From an uncultured bacterium (lineage in GTDB: Bacteria > Bacillota > Clostridia > Oscillospirales > Acutalibacteraceae): a stretch of 12,736 nt of DNA. Each line of letters begins with the position of its first letter. The first letter of the stretch is position 1. The notes under the pieces are model-generated. The model was not told the DNA's origin, searched no databases, and saw only the letters and a list, made by a program, of their open reading frames with translations. This document shows, piece after piece, positions 6,914-12,736 of this stretch. The DNA lies in NCBI GenBank assembly GCA_905215855.1, contig CAJMRT010000050.1, forward strand, positions 1 to 12,736. The letters are read 5' to 3'. A program made the translations under genes and the position numbers.

Positions 6914-8279
6914 CTCGGTTGTCCGTTCCCGTAAAGCGCATGAACTCGCCCTGCCAGTGAAGCTTTACGATATTGGTTTCACCGTGACGGTTCTTTGCTA
7001 CGATACACTCGCCCGAATTCATATCGGCTGTCGGTGCGGCAGAATCCTCTCCGCCCTCTTTATCGTAATAGCCCTCACGATAGAGGAAAAGTACGATGTC
7101 GGCATCCTGCTCGATAGAACCCGAATCTCGAAGGTCGGCAATCTGCGGTCTGTGGTCGTCACGCTTTTCAGCTGCACGGGAAAGCTGTGACAGAGTGATT
7201 ACTGGAACATTCATTTCCTTTGCAAGAATTTTCAGATTTCGTGTGATTTCCGAAATTTCATTTACACGGTTGTCAATCTTTCTGCCGCTCGACATAAGCT
7301 GAAGATAGTCAATTACAACAAGGTCAAGATTGCGAAGTCGGCGAAGTCTTGACTTCATTTCGGGGATTGTGATACCCGGAGTATCGTCAAGATAGAGGTC
7401 GGTTTTGCTGAGAATATCGCTTGCGGGGATAAGTCTTGACCACTCCTCCTCGGTAAGCTGACCTGTTCTCAGTTTTGTACCGCCGATAAGTGCCTCACTC
7501 GAAAGCAGACGGCTTGCAAGCTGTTCTTTTGACATTTCGAGAGAGAAGAACGCAACGGTCTTTTTGGACTTGCACGCAACATTTCGTGCAATATTGAGTG
7601 CGAAACTCGTTTTACCCATACCGGGTCGGGCGGCAAGAATGATAAGGTCGGAACGGTTAAGACCCGTAATCATTCGATCAAGGTCGCCTATACCTGTTGG
7701 GATAGGTTTCATACTGTTGTCGGTTTCGCTGTTAAGTGCGTCAAGTCGGTCAAAAGTTTGCAGAATTACCGAGTTGATACGCTCAAGTCCATGCTTTTCA
7801 TTGCCCTGTCTAATGTCAAAAATTTTCTGCTCAGCCGAATCAATCAGAACCGATGGGGCATCATTGCCTGCAGTTGCGTCATCAATAATTTCACGAGATG
7901 CCGTAATAAGTCTGCGGACATTGTACTTTTCTGCAATAATCTTCGCATATTCTTCGGCATTAGAAATTGAAGGGCAATTGTTGACAAGATCCATCAGATA
8001 GGTTTTACCTGTTGACTCGTCAAAAGCTTTATTCTGTTTTAATCTTTCAAGCAGAGTGACAAAGTCGATGCTAAGACCGAGTCCGATCATCTCCTGCATC
8101 TGTGCAAAAATCAGCTTATGCAGAGAAACATAGAAATAATCGGGACTTTTCAGAGTATCAACAACTTTGTCAAAGGTGTCGCTTTCAAGAATGATTGCAC
8201 CTAAAACCGCTTGTTCAGCCTCGGGACTGTACGGCAGATGAAGTCCGTCATAACTGCCCGCAAAATTTGAATCAGCCAT
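6906..8279 (-). CDS. dnaB: Replicative DNA helicase DnaB (DnaC in Bacillus naming)
   Basis: This is the hexameric 5'-3' helicase that unwinds the replication fork and recruits primase. The 457-residue protein starts its N-terminal helical domain with PYSPEAEQAVLGAI near residue 16. The RecA-like C-terminal domain has Walker A ARPGMGKT at 217-224, a Walker B strand LDLVVIDYLQL, the TLSQLSR segment, and DLRDSGSIEQDADIVLFLYR near the end. No intein or insertion interrupts it. The ATG has AGGAG 5 nt upstream and lies 15 nt past the rplI stop. The 3' end overlaps tilS by 8 nt. The rplI-dnaB neighbourhood is common in Firmicutes, often near the origin. Some Firmicutes name this gene dnaC; it is the helicase, not the loader. 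Confidence 0.97.
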   Translation of the reverse strand: MADSNFAGSYDGLHLPYSPEAEQAVLGAIILESDTFDKVVDTLKSPDYFYVSLHKLIFAQMQEMIGLGLSIDFVTLLERLKQNKAFDESTGKTYLMDLVNNCPSISNAEEYAKIIAEKYNVRRLITASREIIDDATAGNDAPSVLIDSAEQKIFDIRQGNEKHGLERINSVILQTFDRLDALNSETDNSMKPIPTGIGDLDRMITGLNRSDLIILAARPGMGKTSFALNIARNVACKSKKTVAFFSLEMSKEQLASRLLSSEALIGGTKLRTGQLTEEEWSRLIPASDILSKTDLYLDDTPGITIPEMKSRLRRLRNLDLVVIDYLQLMSSGRKIDNRVNEISEITRNLKILAKEMNVPVITLSQLSRAAEKRDDHRPQIADLRDSGSIEQDADIVLFLYREGYYDKEGGEDSAAPTADMNSGECIVAKNRHGETNIVKLHWQGEFMRFTGTDNRDA

Positions 8280-8284
8280 TTTTA

Positions 8285-8289
8285 CTCCT
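8285..8289 (-). promoter_or_regulatory. Ribosome binding site of dnaB
   Basis: AGGAG on the coding strand lies 5 nt before the dnaB ATG, between that start and the tandem TAA TAA stops ending rplI. Confidence 0.7.
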
Positions 8290-8294
8290 GTTTA

Positions 8295-8741
8295 TTATGC
8301 TTCGGATACCTGAACATCAATTTTCGCAGAAACGCCTGTAAAAAGCTTTACCTCTGCGTGATATGTACCGAATTCCTTAATGTCGCAGTCAAGAACAACC
8401 TTGCGCTTGTCAACATTGATGTTGTACTGCTTTTTGATTTCTTCGGCAACCTGCTTTGAAGTTACGCTGCCGAAAAGTCTGCCGCCCTGTCCTGCTTTTG
8501 CAGTCATCTTAAAAGTTTTGCCCTCAAGAACCTTTTTATCGTGTTCTGCCTGAGCTTTCTGGGTTGCAATTTTATAATTCTTTGAATTCTCGGCATTTTT
8601 GTATTCATTCATAGCCTGAGCATTCGCCTCTTTTGCAAGTTTTCTCGGGAGGAGAAAGTTTCTTGCATAGCCGTCAGATGCTTCAACAAGCTCGCCTTTT
8701 TTGCCGAGTGACTTTACATCCTGCATTAAAATTACTTTCAT
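8295..8741 (-). CDS. rplI: 50S ribosomal protein L9
   Basis: L9 binds 23S rRNA near the base of the L1 stalk and helps maintain reading frame. The 148-residue length is standard. The N-terminal RNA-binding domain carries the L9 signature around residues 13-32 (GKKGELVEASDGYARNFLLP). A long connecting helix spans about 40-75, and the C-terminal domain includes GRLFGSVT at 87-94. The gene ends with two consecutive TAA codons. A modest AAAGG precedes the ATG by about 10 nt, in the 16-nt gap after gdpP. The position between gdpP and dnaB is the conserved one in Firmicutes. Confidence 0.98.
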   Translation of the reverse strand: MKVILMQDVKSLGKKGELVEASDGYARNFLLPRKLAKEANAQAMNEYKNAENSKNYKIATQKAQAEHDKKVLEGKTFKMTAKAGQGGRLFGSVTSKQVAEEIKKQYNINVDKRKVVLDCDIKEFGTYHAEVKLFTGVSAKIDVQVSEA

Positions 8742-8757
8742 AACCTGTCAACCTTTC

Positions 8758-10713
8758 TTACGAGTTTTCCTCATCATCAAGAGTGCTGTCAATCTCTGAC
8801 AGCAGCTGTTGATAAGCAAACTCTTTTGTAGTGTTTTTCAGCTGGGTTGCCGCCATAGTCTGATGACCGCCGCCGCCGAGCTTTTCCATTATAATCTGAA
8901 CATTAACATTGCCGTAGCTTCTTGCGGAAATGTTAATCTGATTGTTGTCTTCAAAGAGAACGAAAGATGCGTCAACACCCTTGAGGTTGAGCATTTCATC
9001 AGCCGCCTGAGCCGACGCAAGTCTTATATCGCCGTCACCGCTCGGAGCAATTGAAATTGCACATCCACGGTAAACATGAGCCTTGCATACAATGTCAACC
9101 TTTTCACGGTAGGTTTCGATATTATCGGAGAACATACCTTTTACTGTGAGTGTGTTTGCGCCTCTTCTTCTCAAATAAGCCGCCGCTTCAAAGGTGCGCA
9201 CACCTGTTTTAACGGCAAAATTCTTTGTGTCAAGCGTAATGCCTGCAAGCATTGCGTCGGCCTGAACATATGAAAGCGGAGAATCATCAAGACAGCTGAT
9301 AATTTCACTGCACATTTCACAGGTAGAGGATGCCGAGGGTTCGTGGCAGAACACAAGGGCGTTGTTTATGTAGTCAACGGCCTTTCTGTGGTGGTCGATG
9401 ATGATAACTTTTTTACACTTTTCGTAAAGCTCACTGCTTTCAAGCGAACGCTTCAGGTGCGTATCAACTATGATAAGAAGTGACTTCTGGGTAAGCCCCG
9501 AAAGAGCGTTTTCGGGAGAAATGAATATATCGGTATCAAGCTTTTCGTCGGTATATTCAATGAGCTGTTTTGCCATTGAAGTTTCTCGGTTGATGACGAC
9601 CTTTGAATAACGCTTAAAGGTTTTCTCCATTATGCACTGGAGTCCAATTGCCGCACCGACGCAGTCCAAATCAGAAAACTTGTGTCCCATAATAAAAACC
9701 TTGTCACAGTCGGCAACAACACGGCTGATTGCGTTTGCAATTACTCTCATACGGACCTTGCTTGCCTTTTCCGCTGCGGCAACCTTTCCGCCGAAAAACT
9801 CATATGTATTATCCTTTTTAATAACGGCAACCTGATCGCCGCCCCTGCCGAGTGCCATCTCAAGAGCTTTTCTTGCGTTGCTTTCGCTCTCTTTAATGCT
9901 ATTATAGCCTCGGCAAAGACCTACCGAAATAGACGCGCTGTGGTTGTTTATAGTGATTTCACGGATGTTTTTGAGAATTGGGAACTTGTCGGCTGCCATT
10001 TTTTCAACATCGGCTTCTTTGAAAATTATCATAAAACGGTTGTTGCCGATTTTTTTGTAGAGAGCCGAATACTGTGCCGCCCACTTTTGCAGGCAAGCTT
10101 CAATATCGAGCATTGCCTCGGAAAACGACTCGTCCGAGTTATCGGAAAAATCCTCTGCATTGTCGAAAACAACAATTGCAACGCAAGGCTTTGAAGCAAG
10201 GTATTCCCTTGTAATCTGCTTGTAGTAGGTGTTTTCTATAAATTCACAAACAGCACTCTCGCCTGTGGAATGACAATACACAGTGTATTCTTTACCGTCA
10301 ACGGCAACATCACAGCCTTCGCCCTTTTTTAGGTCATCAATGTCTTTTCCAGAGAGATAAGCCTTGATATTGTCACCCTCTGCGCCCTTTCCGCCGCACA
10401 TAGCCTTGCGGAATCGGGAATTGCACCAGAGAATGTCACCCTGCCTGCCTATTACGGCAACAGGGTAACTGAATTTTTCAAGGTAGTCTTCGTTAATACC
10501 CTTTATATTTTCAACTGTATTTTTCACAGTACCCTTAACATAGCTTGCAAAGCGCAATGAAATCACAAGCACAACCGCCAAGGAAAGAACAGACACACCC
10601 AGCTCAATATAGAAAACTATCGGCGAATATTCATAGCTTACAACAGCCATTGCAAACATTATTGCCGTAAAAATCAAGAACCACGGTGTAAGTGTCCATT
10701 TTCTTTTTCTCAT
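8758..10713 (-). CDS. gdpP: Cyclic-di-AMP phosphodiesterase GdpP (DHH/DHHA1 family)
   Basis: GdpP (YybT) is a membrane-bound phosphodiesterase that cleaves c-di-AMP to pApA, tuning potassium balance and cell-wall stress responses. The 651-residue protein matches the family's usual length and order. Two membrane helices lie at about 10-27 and 31-54, with a PAS-like domain from about 75. A degenerate GGDEF domain follows, with GNNRF at 223-227 where active cyclases have GGDEF. The DHH domain has GHKFSDLD with Asp348 and Asp350 and DHH at 440-442; the DHHA1 domain has GGGGH at 613-617. All visible catalytic metal ligands are present. The ATG has AGAGG 6 nt upstream. It follows rnj by 53 nt and precedes rplI by 16 nt. 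The altered GGDEF motif argues against diguanylate cyclase activity, as is typical of GdpP. Confidence 0.95.
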   Translation of the reverse strand: MRKRKWTLTPWFLIFTAIMFAMAVVSYEYSPIVFYIELGVSVLSLAVVLVISLRFASYVKGTVKNTVENIKGINEDYLEKFSYPVAVIGRQGDILWCNSRFRKAMCGGKGAEGDNIKAYLSGKDIDDLKKGEGCDVAVDGKEYTVYCHSTGESAVCEFIENTYYKQITREYLASKPCVAIVVFDNAEDFSDNSDESFSEAMLDIEACLQKWAAQYSALYKKIGNNRFMIIFKEADVEKMAADKFPILKNIREITINNHSASISVGLCRGYNSIKESESNARKALEMALGRGGDQVAVIKKDNTYEFFGGKVAAAEKASKVRMRVIANAISRVVADCDKVFIMGHKFSDLDCVGAAIGLQCIMEKTFKRYSKVVINRETSMAKQLIEYTDEKLDTDIFISPENALSGLTQKSLLIIVDTHLKRSLESSELYEKCKKVIIIDHHRKAVDYINNALVFCHEPSASSTCEMCSEIISCLDDSPLSYVQADAMLAGITLDTKNFAVKTGVRTFEAAAYLRRRGANTLTVKGMFSDNIETYREKVDIVCKAHVYRGCAISIAPSGDGDIRLASAQAADEMLNLKGVDASFVLFEDNNQINISARSYGNVNVQIIMEKLGGGGHQTMAATQLKNTTKEFAYQQLLSEIDSTLDDEENS

Positions 10714-10766
10714 GTCAAACCTCTGTTAATAGCAAAATAGCAAGATAACAAATCAGCGAATAAGGA

Positions 10767-12671
10767 TTAAACCTCCTGAAGAATAGGAAGAATCATCGGG
10801 GCTCTTCTTGTACGCTGACCGATAAGCTTTGAAACATCATCCTTGATTCTGTTTTTGATAATGCCCCACTCGTGAACATTATTTTCTGCACAATCTTCAA
10901 GGATTGCAAGAGCGGTTTGTTTAACTTCTTCAAGAAGTCCCTCGCTCTCACGAACATATACAAATCCTCTTGAAACAATGTCGGGGCCGCTGATAACATG
11001 GCCGTCATAAACATCAAGAGAAGCAACAATAATAATAAGTCCGTCCTGACCAAGGTGCTTTCTGTCACGAAGCACGATACTTCCGACATCTCCTACACCA
11101 AGACCGTCAACGAATACCTTGCCTGCCTGAACAGGCGGAAGCTCTTTCATATAATCCTCGTTTATTTCAAGAACACTTCCGACATCACCAATATAGATGT
11201 TCTTGCGTTCCATACCGAGGAACATTGCAAGGTCAGCGTGTTTTCTGAGGTGTTTCTGCTCACCGTGAACGGGGATAAAATATTTTGGTTTTACAAGTTT
11301 TTGAATAATTTTGAGTTCTTCCTGACAGGCATGACCCGAAACATGAACTTCATACATCGACTCGTAAATTACCTTACAGCCCTTTTTGAGAAGTTCGTCA
11401 ACAACATTGCCGACTGTTTTCTCATTGCCTGGGATTGGATTAGCTGAAATGATAATGAAGTCGCCCTCACCGACCATAACCTTTCTGTGGTCGGAATATG
11501 CCATTCTTGAAAGCGCACTCATCGGCTCACCCTGACTGCCTGTTGTAACAAGGACAACCTGCTGCGGCATATATTTGTCGAGCATATCAATATCAATAAG
11601 AATATTTTCGGGAAGATGAAGATAACCGAGCTTTTGGGCAACATCCATATAGTTGACCATACTTCTGCCCGAAAAAGCAACCTTTCTGCCGTACTTTTCA
11701 GCGCAGTCGATAATCTGCTGAACACGGTTTACATTTGATGCAAAAGTTGCAATGATAATTCTGTAGTTTTCAGCACTCTTAAAAAGGCTGTCAAGGCTGT
11801 CGGATACTGTTCTCTCTGTGGGAGTGTAACCGGGTCTTTCGGCATTTGTACTTTCTGCAAGAAGTGCGAGAACACCTTCGTCACCCACTCTTGCAAAGCT
11901 TGAAAGGTCAATCATATCACCCGTGATAGGTGTGCAGTCAATCTTGAAGTCGCCCGTGTGAACGATAGTGCCGCCCGGTGTGTGGATTGCAAAAGCAACA
12001 GCATCCGGAATTGAGTGGTTTACATGAATGAAATCAATCTTCATACAGCCGAGTTTTATCGACTGGCCAGCGTTGATAACATTAAGCTGTGTCTTGTTAT
12101 AAAGGCTGTGCTCCTTGAGCTTGTTGCCGACAAGACCGAGTGTAAGCGGTGTACCGTAAATCGGAACACTCACCTTTGAAAGAAGAAAAGGCAAACCGCC
12201 GATATGGTCCTCGTGACCGTGTGTAAGAATTATACCCTTAACTCTGTCGGCATTCTGTTCAATATATGTGAAATCCGGAATTACAAGGTCAACACCGAGC
12301 ATATCCCCGTCAGGAAATGCCATACCGCAGTCGATAATAATTATATCGTTTTCACATTCAACAAGGGTGATGTTCTTGCCTATTTCGTTAAGACCGCCGA
12401 GAAATGCAATCTTAATTGACGGCTTCTGAGTATTCTTTTTGGGATAACCCTTTGACTTTGACGGATATTTCTTTTTGCCGTAATTTGACTTTCCGTTCGA
12501 TTTCGGCTGAAATCCGTCATCATTTTTCTTATAGTAAGCGTTGTAGGAGTTTTTACCCGAACCGCCCTTTTTTGAAGCATTATTTTTAGAGTATTGCTTC
12601 ACATTCTTTTTGCCTTTTGAGTACCTTGACTGTTTAAGCATATAACTTTCGTTTCTCTTTTCTGTACTCAC
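10767..12671 (-). CDS. rnj: Ribonuclease J with basic low-complexity N-terminal extension
   Basis: RNase J is a metallo-beta-lactamase/beta-CASP nuclease with endonuclease and 5'-3' exonuclease activity in Firmicute mRNA decay and rRNA maturation. I start it at GTG 12669-12671 because GGAGG lies 7 nt upstream; the frame stays open further to a TTG at 12728 that has no such site. The resulting 634-residue protein has a Lys/Ser/Asn/Gly/Tyr-rich tail of about 85 residues, then the usual start of the core (IKIAFLGGLNEIGKN). The zinc site HGHEDH is at 151-156, with NHSIPDA near 218 and Asp241 in TGDFK. The beta-CASP part includes STNAERPG, SGHACQEELK and IPVHGE. The core alone is about 550 residues, the typical length. 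Whether it is the J1 or J2 paralogue cannot be told from this window. Confidence 0.95.
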   Translation of the reverse strand: MSTEKRNESYMLKQSRYSKGKKNVKQYSKNNASKKGGSGKNSYNAYYKKNDDGFQPKSNGKSNYGKKKYPSKSKGYPKKNTQKPSIKIAFLGGLNEIGKNITLVECENDIIIIDCGMAFPDGDMLGVDLVIPDFTYIEQNADRVKGIILTHGHEDHIGGLPFLLSKVSVPIYGTPLTLGLVGNKLKEHSLYNKTQLNVINAGQSIKLGCMKIDFIHVNHSIPDAVAFAIHTPGGTIVHTGDFKIDCTPITGDMIDLSSFARVGDEGVLALLAESTNAERPGYTPTERTVSDSLDSLFKSAENYRIIIATFASNVNRVQQIIDCAEKYGRKVAFSGRSMVNYMDVAQKLGYLHLPENILIDIDMLDKYMPQQVVLVTTGSQGEPMSALSRMAYSDHRKVMVGEGDFIIISANPIPGNEKTVGNVVDELLKKGCKVIYESMYEVHVSGHACQEELKIIQKLVKPKYFIPVHGEQKHLRKHADLAMFLGMERKNIYIGDVGSVLEINEDYMKELPPVQAGKVFVDGLGVGDVGSIVLRDRKHLGQDGLIIIVASLDVYDGHVISGPDIVSRGFVYVRESEGLLEEVKQTALAILEDCAENNVHEWGIIKNRIKDDVSKLIGQRTRRAPMILPILQEV

Positions 12672-12678
12672 AAATCTA

Positions 12679-12683
12679 CCTCC
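12679..12683 (-). promoter_or_regulatory. Ribosome binding site deciding the rnj start
   Basis: GGAGG on the coding strand lies 7 nt before the GTG at 12671. It makes that GTG the preferred start over the upstream TTG (12728) and the downstream ATG (12641), neither of which has a comparable site. Confidence 0.75.
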
Positions 12684-12736
12684 GTTTTCTGAAATATGTA
12701 CTGAGTAAAAATTAAATAAATATATCAAAGACCTCT

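Noticed and set aside
9682..10194. Plus-strand open frame of 170 codons opposite gdpP
   Set aside because: Antisense shadow of GdpP, with no motif and no independent ribosome binding site noticed.
12672..12728. Upstream extension of RNase J to a TTG at 12728
   Set aside because: It spans the strong GGAGG serving the GTG at 12671, and its sequence (Phe/Tyr/Ile-rich) reads like a translated AT-rich leader.
1..12736. A hidden defence, mobile or biosynthetic system
   Set aside because: Every sizeable minus-strand frame is a known housekeeping gene and the gaps are at most about 110 nt; no transposase, integrase, CRISPR repeats or toxin-antitoxin pair is visible.

Overview
The window is a compact run of eight protein genes, all read from the minus strand. 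In transcription order (right to left) they are: ribonuclease J, a GdpP-type cyclic-di-AMP phosphodiesterase, ribosomal protein L9, replicative helicase DnaB, tRNA(Ile)-lysidine synthetase TilS, hypoxanthine/guanine phosphoribosyltransferase, FtsH protease and UvrA. The gene set (RNase J, GdpP, tilS-hpt-ftsH), the AGGAGG-like ribosome binding sites and the moderate GC content suggest a low-to-mid GC Firmicute. Clostridia, probably a Ruminococcus/Oscillospiraceae-like gut bacterium, is my best guess; this is inference from protein style, not a database match.

Right part (12671-8295): rnj, gdpP, rplI. RNase J begins at a GTG behind a strong GGAGG and carries a basic, low-complexity N-terminal tail of about 85 residues ahead of the catalytic core. 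After a 53-nt gap comes gdpP, then rplI 16 nt later. Middle part (8279-5052): dnaB, tilS, hpt. dnaB follows rplI by 15 nt, tilS overlaps dnaB by 8 nt, and hpt starts 2 nt after tilS, so these genes look translationally coupled. Left part: ftsH follows hpt after about 85 nt, and uvrA follows ftsH after a 112-nt gap holding a perfect 11-bp hairpin and a second small palindrome. No non-coding stretch exceeds 300 bases. No tRNA, rRNA, CRISPR array, insertion sequence or phage gene is visible.

The genes cover RNA decay, second-messenger turnover, translation, replication, tRNA decoding, purine salvage, membrane proteolysis and nucleotide excision repair. The layout joins two clusters that are separately familiar in Firmicutes: gdpP-rplI-dnaB (near the origin in Bacillus) and tilS-hpt-ftsH. 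I see no undescribed multi-gene system.

The most notable observation is in UvrA. The invariant Walker A lysine of the first ATPase half is replaced by glutamate (codon GAA at 2722-2724), while the second half is intact and its Walker A DNA is otherwise nearly identical. This is either a sequence error, a strain-specific loss-of-function allele, or a real asymmetric UvrA. Two start sites were also moved inward: rnj to GTG at 12671 and ftsH to TTG at 4966, because only those have correctly spaced ribosome binding sites.
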